A stretch of DNA of 64,000 nucleotides, from contig OZ007569.1 in NCBI GenBank assembly GCA_963931925.1, positions 65,549,980 to 65,613,979 on the forward strand, written 5' to 3'. The notes beneath the pieces were generated by a model. The model made no database searches. It saw only the letters and a program-made list of their open reading frames with translations, and had not been told where the DNA came from. Of the stretch, positions 24,301 through 34,800 are shown piece after piece. The DNA is from Onchidella celtica. Taxonomy: Eukaryota; Mollusca; Gastropoda; Systellommatophora; Onchidiidae. The number at the start of each line of letters is the position of its first letter. Positions within the stretch are counted from its first letter, which is position 1. Made by a program: the position numbers and the translations under genes.

Positions 24301-27300
24301 TGCGATGGTGTTGTGGCCCCACTGCTTGTTGTTGGGGTGGTTGCATCCATTGGAGAAGATGGTGCTGCTGTCAATGCTCTTTCACCTGGAGGGGAACTAA
24401 GTGAACTAGGTAGATTATCCGTAGTGGATCGTGATGGAAAATGCTTGGAGTCCATTCTTTTTCCTTCACTGCTGTTATGAGACTGGTTGTAACAAGTTCC
24501 CACAGTAGTCTTGCTTGCATCTAGGTATAAATTTAAATTTATTAGCTGAACATCGAAGTGTATTAGGCTAGGTGTTTTTCGGCAGCAGCAATAGTAAATA
24601 TTTTTGAATTTCTTTTGTGTATGCGTGTGTGTGTGTGTGTGTGTAAGAGTTTGTTAAAGCGCCCAGAGCTTGTCATCGACGGGGTTGGGCGCTATATAAA
24701 TGCAATATATTATTATTATTATTATTATTATTAGACTATGCCAAGTTGCATGCAAAAATCTAGCAGCTAAAGAATGGATGAATGCTGGGAATGATGATGA
24801 TGATGCTGAAGGAGATGATAATGGGACTTGAAAGATTGAAGAGTATATGTTGTGCACACATAAAGAAATTAATAAACAAGATTTTCTTCAAACCAGACAG
24901 TTTTCCCAGTTAGTCTAATATGACACTGATGACCTGAATCATAAATTGTTTATAATTTGCTATCTCCATTAAAAAAAAAACAAAAAAAACAATACGGTTC
25001 TTTCTGCAGACTCAGTCAAGACTTTTCTGAACTAGCCATCCTATTTCTACAATGGGATTCACATATTCATACAAATGTTCAACATGGTTGAATAATTCAT
25101 CTTTTTGTTTATCTTACATCGTAACTTTTTTTTTTGCTTAACCCCATTAAGTATGCACTACTGGCGTTATTTGTTATCATTATCTCCATTCCCATGAACT
25201 GAATAGATCACCATTTCCTATGAAACATAGGGAATGTGAATATGACAGATGATGCCTCCTCTAGTCCTCTTTTAGATGGGAATCTATTTCTTACAAGTTC
25301 CTGAATCCAGAAAGCCCCCACAACTACACAACTGTGGTTTTAACTCAAATCAGAAATGATGACAATTGTTTTTTGCCTCTAGATTTAAACCCACATTGCA
25401 ATGTTACTAATCAATTTGCATCAGGGTGTTTTTAGTCATACAAACTGCGCCAACATTATAAATCATTACAAATATGATCTTCAAACAGCATAGCAAATAA
25501 TCATCTCAGATGAAATTTCTCCTCTTTTCAAGGTTGACATTGGAAAAAAAATTCAAAGTACTTTAATACATATATGATGGTACCCAGGAGTGTAAATGGA
25601 GTCAACTCCAAAACATATTGAAGAAAAAAAAAAACATTCAGATGAAACTGCCCATGTCTTGACATTCTAATAAACTGGCTTTGAAACTGGTTTTCAAAAT
25701 TTCACCTTGTGATGCTACTTTCAAGCCAGAGCAAAACAATTAATGATAGGAGTACTGATAGTACTGAAATAAACAAATGTGACATGCATGATATGTTTAA
25801 CTTTAATGAAGAATTATGCTTTTTTTCGTTTGTTGTTGTTTAAGTGTGTGCCTGTGAATTTTTCTTTTACTCTACCCCTGCTGACATCCTATTTCAAAAG
25901 CCTCGTCATGCAACTACACACCAACTTCCCATCTTATCACTTATCAGGTATACTTTGAATAGGGAATTTGTACCTAACCCTACATGTGAGGGCATTTCGA
26001 TTTTCATTTCCCTTTGATTAAAAGTGGTATAAAGTTGTGAAATTTTCACCTTTATGTCACACTTCCAAAGTAAAATGTCAAAATGTCCCACATTGGCTGT
26101 TAATTTTCTTAACAAATCTTGAGACAGACTTCTATTACGACCAAAGGCAATTAAGGCTCTCTATCATTAAAATATATATTAATATTATATCCAGAATTGC
26201 CCTCTCAGCATCAAAGCTATCCTTCATCTGGATGTAAAGTTGTGTAATTAACTAGCTGTATGACTGACAATGATTTTATCATACTGATTCAGTAAAACTC
26301 CACAAGAAAGTGTTACTCACCAGCAGTATGTGAATTTCCCTGAGACTGAGTTCTATGAGCTGAAAAGATATAAAGATGCTAATTATTATAAAGCAAATGC
26401 AAGACATGAATAGGCAGAATACGGTTAATATTCCATTCATTTGCTCACAAAAGAAAGTATTTTTTCTTTGCTCTGACTCTTTGACTTGTCACAGAAGAAA
26501 AGAGAAGCACTTTTGAAATTAAAATATATACATGCAAAATTGGTTAAGCAGTGATTTGTGAGGGGGAAAGGAAGAGACCACAATTCTTTCAAGTCAAAAA
26601 AAAAAGAAGAAGGAAACAATTTTAACAACAACAACGACAAAGTGCCCACTGCTACTGTTTAGAAATTATTACATTCCCAGGGAAAAACCATTGGGCTTTT
26701 ATGTGTACCGGTACTCAGAATATCAACTGAGAAGTTAATAACAAAAAATAATAATGGAAGATAACATATAGCTTGTTCCAAATTATGACCCTTGAAATTT
26801 ACCTTTGCGATAACAAACAGAGCAAAGACCCAGAGTTTTTGCTGACCTGAAATCACAGTAAAAGAAAATGAGTTGGGTGAAAAGTTAACTCAAAATGAAA
26901 AAAAAATTCCTACAAAATAAGAACTATCTAAATTGAACCTGGTCAGATGGTTAGCATGAAGACTAAAACTGTGAAAGTGAAAGGCTTGTTTTTTCACCCA
27001 TGCTTCAAAATAGCTGCCAATAGGTCCCATGTATTTACTGTTTTGTGACACATTACCCAAACACAAAACTAATATTAGTTGAAATTTTCACAGCAAATCC
27101 TCTCTATCTTATATAACCATCTCTGAGGTCTGTGCTTTAATACTTCACCAAAGCAGGGCCTCTTGATACCCAAAACAGTCAGCAAATGTCATGTCTGTCA
27201 TCAGCCATTTCTTAGTAAATCAACCATTCTAAAATAGTTTCTTATTCTGCTGTTTCTATCCCATGATTCTGCAATGGGTTCCACTCTGCACATTCTAATA

Positions 27301-30300
27301 TTTAAAGTCTTCAGTTCTTTCTTTTTGCTTCTTAGGCAGGATTCACAAATTATCTTAATGCATCCAGCCTTGTGGAAATGTAGTTGGTTTGTAACAATTT
27401 AACATTTTGCATTCATCATCTCTGAGGTGGCCTGTTTCCCTAATTGTTCCTTGGCCACTTCATTCCGTGCATTTGAATTTGATAAATGCAGTGTATCCTG
27501 AAAAATCCTGAACAATGAAAACAAAGTTTCTATACTTCATACAGTGCATGCTTGTCATGATAGGCTAAATGATGAAAACAAATTTTCTATACTTCACATA
27601 GTGCATGCTTGTCATAGTAGGCTATAATTATAATTTCAAGAACTGAAACTCAAGAATGCAATGTCAACAATGTGTATCAGTCATTCTGCCTTTCCCTATG
27701 GCTTGCTCCATTTCATTTGTCCAAACTTCTGTCCACTTGCATGCAGATCCTCTCATTGCCCTAACTCCACTGCTGGTGATACAAGGAGCCCAGAGATAAT
27801 GGTTGATAGCTGCATTTAATGTGAATGTTTTATGAAGACAGCAGTAGGCACAATCATGATGAGTGTGTTTTTCTACTTTGGGCATCTTATCCATATCCCA
27901 TCAAATAGTTACATTCTATAGCAAGTTGACCTTATTCTGATAATCCATAACTGGTGTAGATGTTCACCAGATAGTGGAGAAATCAAAACAATTTTGCAGG
28001 TGTCCTCAAATGATATGGTGGAGTTACAAAAAATTACTGCAGTATAAACAGCAGTATCATGCAAAAGATGTCAGCATTAATTTTAAAAACTATATTTTCA
28101 CTACAGGAGACAAATTTTAGAACATGAGCCATTTTTCCAAATAACGTTTACAGTCGACTCCACATAAAATGAAGTTGCTTAATGTGATCTTTTTGTGTAA
28201 TTAATGCTTTTCTTTTGTCCCTTCCCCAATGCCTCATTTCCATGGAAAAAAAACGCTTCATATGACATCTTTCTATCCGTTTTTACTCTCTGCATGATCT
28301 CATTTTGAAGTCCAAAAGAGGAAAAAAAATATGTTTAGTACGATTTTCCCAAACTGTGTCTGGGTCAAAATACACGCTGTCATCTTTCATAATCATTGTT
28401 TCGCTACAGCTCGTACCTGCCATTGTTCTGTGTCTGCCTCGCCATGCTTACACCTGTTATGTCACCTACCCAGCGTGCGCCCGAGGCGCCATGCGTACGA
28501 CTGGATGTGGTCGCTTTGTCCATGAGTGTAGGATTTTACGACTTTTATTCTGCTGGCATCTCCGATCCCTTGCACTCATGCAAGCTCAAATATGTTGCCA
28601 TGTGTTATTCATCAAGTGGATCGATAATGCAGTACAGTAAATGATGCATCAGAATTGATGTCGTAAGATTCATGAGGCCACTGATTTTACTGAGGTCAGG
28701 CATTGAGAGCAAAGGTTACAACAGGGAGAAAGAATCGTAACACTCGCGGGCCACAATTTTTTTACCTTTTTTCTAAACTACACAATAGAGATTGAATCGT
28801 TTTCACAGGACACAGAGCAAAGACAGTCGGCGCCAGCAAGTCCACAAAGGTGTCAAATATCATGTCACTCGGTCATCGCAGATGGGCGATGTTAATTGTG
28901 TTAGTTTAGGCTCAATGCCACATGATGCGAGTGTTACCAGTGGGAGGGTCTTGTATGAATATGATATTCACATTTAAATAAATTATCTAGGAAAATGCAA
29001 GCTATGATTGTTTGGTTGGCGTATCTTGCATGCTGACAGTCATATAACAACATAATGTTAAGTTAACTGACAGGTAATATTGTGTGCTAATTTTTGCTCT
29101 TTGGTTATAATGGAAACAGAACATTTCGCTTAGAAATGTTCAGACACCATCGCTTTGGGTGAATTTTTTTTTTTTTTTTAAATAAAAACAATATCCCCTC
29201 ACACACCCTAACACACGCAGGCCTACACACAAAAAATACCCCCGCCTTAGGAAAAAAAAACCAAAAGTCATCTTCATATCAATACTGCTTCCACCGTTTA
29301 TCAACACAGTTTATCTAAGGTAGATAACTCAATAAATTCTTAACATAATTTAATGGATAGTATGATATTAAATTTTATGTCCCCTAGACATCATGTTAAG
29401 CAATGCATTACGCTTGACTGAAAGGTATATTTAAATGTGTTCTTCGCCTAGAACTTGGCCAAGTATACAAAAAAAAAAAATCATTTTGTGTACACAAAGA
29501 GATGTTGTCTATGATGGATTTGAAAGTCAATAGCAAAACACAGACCAAAACAGGGTCTCATTCATAAATTTTGAGACAATTGCATTCCCTCTCATTTCTG
29601 CCCTTTTTTCGAGTCTGCTGTCACACTTAGTTTTAGGTCTTCATGACAAGCAAACAGCAGGGATTTAAATGCAGTTATATATTTATAACCAAGCTCTTTC
29701 TCTACACATGAACAACTTTTCATAAACAAAGACCAGCTCATTAATCACTGACATTAAGAGCAAAGATATCAAATCTGAAATTGTAAGAAAACAGAACCAA
29801 AAATCAAAACAAAGAAACAGAATTTCAACAGAACTTTTATATTTATGTTTCAATAGCATACAAATAGACAGAAAGACCCAAAGACTTCACAAAATCGATC
29901 TATACCATAGGCAGCAACAGTAAAATATAGGCCTTTAATTTTAACTCTTCTAATATGATTCAAATGCAGTACTAAGATCAGTTTGTGGCATAATTTTCTC
30001 CAAATTTTGAGCCTGGGCTTGACATCTCAGGGCACAGGTTAATCTTAAAAAAAGATGTAATTTCGGAAGGTCTTCCGCCCGTCCGCGCCAGTCAAGAAAA
30101 CACAACTACCCCAGTCCCTTTTCGCCTGATTAGTCAATCTGACTACCGCCCATTGATACTAACTGACCAGACCCTCACGCCCCCAGGTCCATCTGACCAT
30201 TCCAATGCAGGTTGTTTAAGCTTGTATCTTAATCATATATGTTTGTTAACTTTTTGGTAAGTGGCGCGGACGGGGGGAAGACCTCCCGTAATTTCCATGA

Positions 30301-31871
30301 CCAGCTCATGGTGTACATAATGCATTGTAACTTTACTAGTAAGTACACCCAAAACTTGTCGTAATAAAAATGCTGAACAGATTGGGGGGCTAAACTGCAT
30401 TTTTACCGAGGGGTCTAAAAACTTGTAAGAGTCCCAACGTGGTTGTGATGTACTGAACTCTTTCCCACGTTCGATGTCATTGTCATGGATAAGGTTTGAC
30501 ATCATATTATAAAAATGTAAAATCAGTAATTTCTGAAACACCAAATCTGGTCTGTTTAATCTTCTCATCTCTGACATAATTAAATCTAATGGGAGGGTTA
30601 CCATATCCGGTTACCTTAAGTTGAAGGGTAGGCTAGAAGGCCAGATGTAAACAGTAAAGAGAGGACTAAGGGTAGGGACAAGTTCGCATTAAAAGTTGAT
30701 CGACCATGGGTTTGGGCTCATGCCACGGATTGGTTTATTAACAGTAACACATTTCTTTCAAGTTTAATCACTCTTTTAATCTTTTCTCTCAATCCTATTA
30801 GAACTAATAGAGGCTTTAATGACTAGTGTGTTTTCATTAACAGGACTTAGTTTGACCTTCCAATCTATTTCTTGCTTTGCGCCTTTGGGAGCTCCCTCTA
30901 TCTCAACAGCCTTTTCATCGGTCTATCGATGGAAATTAACTGCAGATGCTCCTCATGGCAGCATTTTGACCTTTTCTTCTTTTTTTTTTATTGCCACTGT
31001 AACGAACATATTCTCAAAGTAACATGGCCTAATTGGTCTATCTGAGGGAGGAGTACCTTACTCGAGCGCCACTTTCACTGTTATCAATTTAAACACATGG
31101 AATGGTCAGATGGACCTGGGGACGTGAGGGTCTAGTCAGTTTGTATCAATGGGCGGTAGTCAGATTGACTAACCAGGCGAAAAGGGGCTGGTGTAGTTGT
31201 GTTTAGTTAGTTTCTGGTCTTTGGCGCTCGAGTACGGAACTCCTTCCCTATCTGACAGTGACCGCAGTTTGGATTTTGCCCCCCTGATATATGGACTAGA
31301 TCTAGGATAATTATTGTAACCAATTGTTGATGATCTGGGAACTGGGAGGTCAGAAACAAATTTCATAATTGATAATGGGTTGGTTCTGTCATTGTGCTTC
31401 GTTAACCGCAATTTCAGATAAACTGGATCGTCTCCTCGTTTGATGAACGACAGAAACCATAGTTCTGTGACACGCTATTTAGTTAGGCCTACTACTGACT
31501 AGTACTAGTGTCGATCTAGTCTAGATCTAGATCTAGCTGGCCGGGGTCTCTGCCTTTATCTAAGTTACTATTAGAATCTAGATACAAACTCGCCTTCAAG
31601 ATAACATGTCAACACCTGGGTCTTCATCGTCCATAACTTTATCGCTAATTTCTTGAAAAGACAAGGTGCGTATCTAGCAAAAAAAGCTGGGGGAGGTGTT
31701 AAGTTGTGTACATATAATGTGAGTAAGCCTATGACACGAACACAAAAAGAAAACGAGACTACAATCAGGAAAAGGCTACGAGATGGCATACCAAACCCAC
31801 TCATTTTGACCAACTTACCCCCAAAACCCGCAAGGGCACCGTGGCTGAGACTCACTACTTGATTCTTCCAT
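21153..31871 (-). CDS. ZFAND3: ZFAND3-like A20/AN1 zinc-finger protein, complete, six exons
   Basis: Exons in transcription order are 31871-31819, 26846-26803, 26359-26321, 24520-23689, 22140-22010 and 21301-21153; together 1,248 nt, 415 residues. An A20 finger lies at about residues 12-29 (C-P-C, eleven residues, C-S-V-C), split between exons 1 and 2. Residues 46-322 are a Ser/Thr-rich, low-complexity linker carried by one large exon. An AN1 finger lies at 347-382 (C-F-I-C through C-R-C, F-C-A-L-H and H-E-C), split between exons 5 and 6. The AN1 sequence and the basic tail [10 protein letters not shown] resemble ZFAND3 rather than ZFAND5/6. Family members bind ubiquitin or act in stress and gene control; a specific role here is inference. 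Human ZFAND3 is about 227 residues, so the linker is strongly expanded. All six junctions keep frame. Confidence 0.9.
22010..22140 (-). CDS. ZFAND3: ZFAND3-like exon 5 (first half of AN1 finger)
   Basis: Acceptor atattttcag and donor gtaagtaga on the minus strand. It encodes an acidic/Ser-Pro stretch, a basic K-N-K-K-R patch and [20 protein letters not shown]. Confidence 0.9.
23689..24520 (-). CDS. ZFAND3: ZFAND3-like exon 4 (large Ser/Thr-rich linker)
   Basis: 832 nt from acceptor tatacctag (minus) to donor gtaagaatg. It encodes about 277 residues rich in Ser, Thr, Pro and Gly with acidic Ser clusters such as [14 protein letters not shown] and SDSSSSR. No domain is recognisable; probably disordered and phosphorylated, by inference from composition. 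Confidence 0.85.
24600..24735 (+). repeat. SINE/LINE-type 3' tail with TG and ATT microsatellites (ZFAND3 intron 3)
   Basis: A (TG)n run at about 24624-24643 is followed by a GC-rich block ending gggcgctatataaatgcaat and then (ATT)n. The gcgctatataaat plus ATT-repeat end is the usual 3' end of L2/CR1-type LINEs and SINEs that borrow it. The 5' part is missing. Confidence 0.55.
26321..26359 (-). CDS. ZFAND3: ZFAND3-like exon 3 (39-nt microexon)
   Basis: Minus-strand acceptor atcttttcag and donor gtgagtaac. It encodes [12 protein letters not shown] with split codons at both ends. Its length is a multiple of three, so skipping would keep frame. Confidence 0.75.
26803..26846 (-). CDS. ZFAND3: ZFAND3-like exon 2 (44-nt microexon, second half of A20 finger)
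   Basis: Minus-strand acceptor tgatttcag and donor gtaaattt. It encodes [14 protein letters not shown], with the last two A20 cysteines. Phase fits exons 1 and 3 exactly. Confidence 0.85.
27515..27628. repeat. 57-bp tandem duplication (ZFAND3 intron 1)
   Basis: The block containing tttctatacttca and gtgcatgcttgtcat occurs twice at exact 57-bp spacing with a few differences. No function is apparent. Confidence 0.75.
28151..28960. other. possible one-ended pogo-like fragment in ZFAND3 intron 1
   Basis: TA-CAGTCGACTCCACATAAAA at 28149 looks like a pogo/Tigger terminus, and the next 0.5 kb is GC-richer than its surroundings. I found no facing end, so the right limit is nominal. Confidence 0.25.
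30065..30287. mobile_element. small DNA transposon (MITE) with 26-bp TIRs and 8-bp TSD, copy 1
   Basis: The target-site duplication gtaatttc is exact at 30057-30064 and 30288-30295. Terminal inverted repeats 30065-30090 and 30262-30287 agree at 24 of 26 positions (ends GGAAGGTCTTCC and inner CCGTCCGCGCCA). It is 223 bp with no coding capacity. An 8-bp TSD fits hAT, P or Merlin-type transposases; the superfamily is not settled. It sits in ZFAND3 intron 1. Confidence 0.85.
31046..31247. mobile_element. small DNA transposon (MITE) with 26-bp TIRs and 8-bp TSD, copy 2, inverted relative to copy 1
   Basis: The exact 8-bp duplication ctatctga lies at 31038-31045 and 31248-31255. TIRs 31046-31071 and 31222-31247 agree at 23 of 26 positions (GGGAGGAGTACC end, inner TACTCGAGCGCCA). 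The interior matches copy 1 in reverse complement, including a perfect 27-bp block (31143-31169 against 30133-30159). Confidence 0.85.
31819..31871 (-). CDS. ZFAND3: ZFAND3-like exon 1 (start codon and first half of A20 finger)
   Basis: Starts [11 protein letters not shown] and ends in C-P-C-G-F-W-G with a split Gly codon. Donor gtaagttgg on the minus strand is at 31818. The MEESS Met is the only plausible initiator just upstream of the finger. Confidence 0.85.
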
Positions 31872-34800
31872 ACACAACACTCAATTTACGCAAGTAACAA
31901 ATCATGATTTTGATGGGAGGAAGGGAACATTCGTTCACCAGAGAATATAACCAATTATTATTTCCACAGAATGGATGGAGGATGACCAGCAACAGCAACT
32001 CAGGTCTGGGCAGGACAATGAATCGCTGAAAAGCCAAATGTTATTTTATCAGGTTCGGTAAAATTAAATTTTATATGGGGTAATAATTTCAACATTGCGA
32101 AGTACCTGAAAAGCCAAGTAAAGTGACATCCACGTCAGTTATACAGCATTATCACATAAACTTTAAGTGATGAAAGTGAAAAGGAAAAATAAAATCACCC
32201 GAATGCATGGAAAAATTTAAATCACATTCGCGACAGATGTGCTACCACACCACAAATATGATCTTTTCCCACATACTAAATTATGTGTTGTTTTAACTGC
32301 ACAGAAACGAAATATTCAAGAGTGTCTGCAATTTACCACAAAATGACTAACTAAACATGCATCTATGGCAGCAAGGATAGCATATGTTACATATAAAGTG
32401 GGGAAAAAAATGCAAGATACATTTCACTGTAACTTAGATTCTGCAATTTCGGCTAAAAATAAAATTAACAAAAACTATGGAATCTGGTGGTTTTCTTTAT
32501 AGTTGATTTCAGAGAGAATAGTGGAATTATCAAAATTCCCCTGACACTTTGGGCAAGATAAACTCAGAATGAAAAAAAAACAAACCAACAAAAACATGTC
32601 CTTCCTCCTCTTCTTCTAGTTTTATATTTTTCTTGCAAGGAAAGGCAAATTGGCAAACTTTCACAGCTGGTAACTTTCAAAACGAGGCTGCAGTGGTATG
32701 TATCCGGTTGAAACTTCAGGTCAACTGTCAAAGGTAATGGGACGAGTTCAAGCGGCTATGGGATGGGCTATTATGTAATAAGGGGAGTAATCGAAATGTG
32801 AGAGAGGTCGGGCTTAGCATAAAATATGTGGCTGTGAGTGATGTACCGACGGGGTAAATTTTGGTTTCCGAAGGCGGTGAAATGGAGGAAGACAAAATTA
32901 TCCTGGCCAATTCGCATTCTCCTGCCATTATTAATCCGTCACCCATTTTGGGCCACATTATTGGGGGGGGGGGGGGGTGGGTAAAGTACATATTATATTC
33001 AAAGTGTCACTAAATTTTCAAATGGTGAAAAAGTTCTCCTACTCTCTCTCCAGCATTTGCCACCGCCAGACAAATTTCTTCCTTGATCTAATGAATTGTA
33101 ATAATAATTCCATCCTTTACTAACAGCTTGCAAATGTACACAGTGGCGCACGAGAGTTCACGATCAGTGCCCAGGGATCTTGTGTATATTTTTAGATGCC
33201 CCGCCTCGATGACATAATTTACTAATTTACAAGTCAGTGTTCCTTGCAGTTACACATATTATACACAATAATAAATAAACTCATGTAAATTAAAGAAGTT
33301 TGCACCCACTGCTACGGCTTTCTCTTGATCCTGAATTAAAAAACAAAAATCAGACCATGGCATCATAAGGACTTAAATCTATAGACAGAGAGGAGAATGG
33401 GGGCATAGATATTATGTATACGCTACTAAACGAGAGGGGGAAAACAAAATAAAAATAAAAATCTTAAATTACTGTGACCACGAAACAATACACTGGAATA
33501 ACTCAATCAAAGACATGTAATACATGCATGTACAGTGTAGAAAGTAGCTTACATGCCTATTACCTTCTCTCACCAAGATCCTTCTCTGTGCAGATCATTT
33601 CAGCTCGTTAATTTCACACTTTTTTTTTTCTTTACGTTTTGTTTTAGTGTTCTGTAGTTTAATAAAACTCTTTAATCTCTTATAAGAAATGAATTAGAAA
33701 AACTGAAAAACACCACTCACTCACACACACACACACACACAAATTCAGCCACTTAGCCTACATTGAGTGTTATTTGACTTGGCATACACTCGTCCAGAGC
33801 TAATAAATCGCAAAAGACACCACCCAGAGGCACTGACCAATACTATACATACTCGTTATTGTATTCATAATTATAGCATGTCCGAGTATATTATGCACTA
33901 GTGATGTCTCGAACTTTCAAGACAAAGAGTTAGAGGCGGTATTGAAAAAAAAAATGTTCTTCACGAATTATTTTCAGAAAAATAAAGCTTCAAACAAGGT
34001 GAAAGAATGATACTGACGATGTAGTAGAAGAAAGAGAGGGAAGATCCTGAGAATTTCAAGAGCGAGAGGTCAACAAAGTAAAAGTAAAACAGTGGGGAAC
34101 AATCCGATGCATCTCTACGATTCTCTACCGGAATTGAGTTGGAATCGGAATCATGTCCAACGTTTGGTGTTTTTTTGTTTTTTTTGTTTGTTGTTGGTTG
34201 TTTTTTTCTAGACCAAGCGTTTTCAACTGCTGCGATAATCACCTGAGAAACCCCCTCCCCCCAAAGAAAAACTACCCTTAATCTCCCGCTTTCCTCCCCC
34301 ACCCACCCAATCCTACCCCGGTAATTTATTATTGTTTCGCCTCTCACACGTAGCCTACGCAAGGAGAGAGAAATACACACATGCACAGAAAGACAGAGAG
34401 AGAGAGAGTTTTGTGTTCGGAGCCCTTCACCACCACCCCCCCCCCCCCCACCTAACATTTTTTCATTGCCAGATTTACCATGGACTCGGACCATGGAGCA
34501 ACACTGCAAATTTTCTTGCTGAACCAGGGTCCTCAAAAAAGGGACTGCCACAGTAAATATAAAAAAGTAAGGTACCGTATTTGCTGGCGTATCAAGACTC
34601 GCCTTTTCATTTCTAAGGGAATCAATGTATTTTATGGTTTATTTTTTGTTTATGTTTTGAAATACATGTGCATTATGGGGGCACCAAAATCTATTTAGTG
34701 CTTATGGCTGATAAAGGTCTTAATCCGGCCCTGCTAACTGGGTTTGTGAGGTAAAACAAACAGGCGCAAAGACTTCGGGATGGTTATATGGATCTCCTTC

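Noticed and set aside
30233-30604. 123-codon minus-strand open frame
   Set aside because: Its C-terminal part is the terminal repeat of the MITE at 30065-30287; the remainder has no recognisable domain.
33961-34551. 196-codon minus-strand open frame
   Set aside because: It runs through poly-G/C, GA-rich and T-rich tracts, gives low-complexity Gly, Leu and Ser stretches, and shows no splice partners or family motif.
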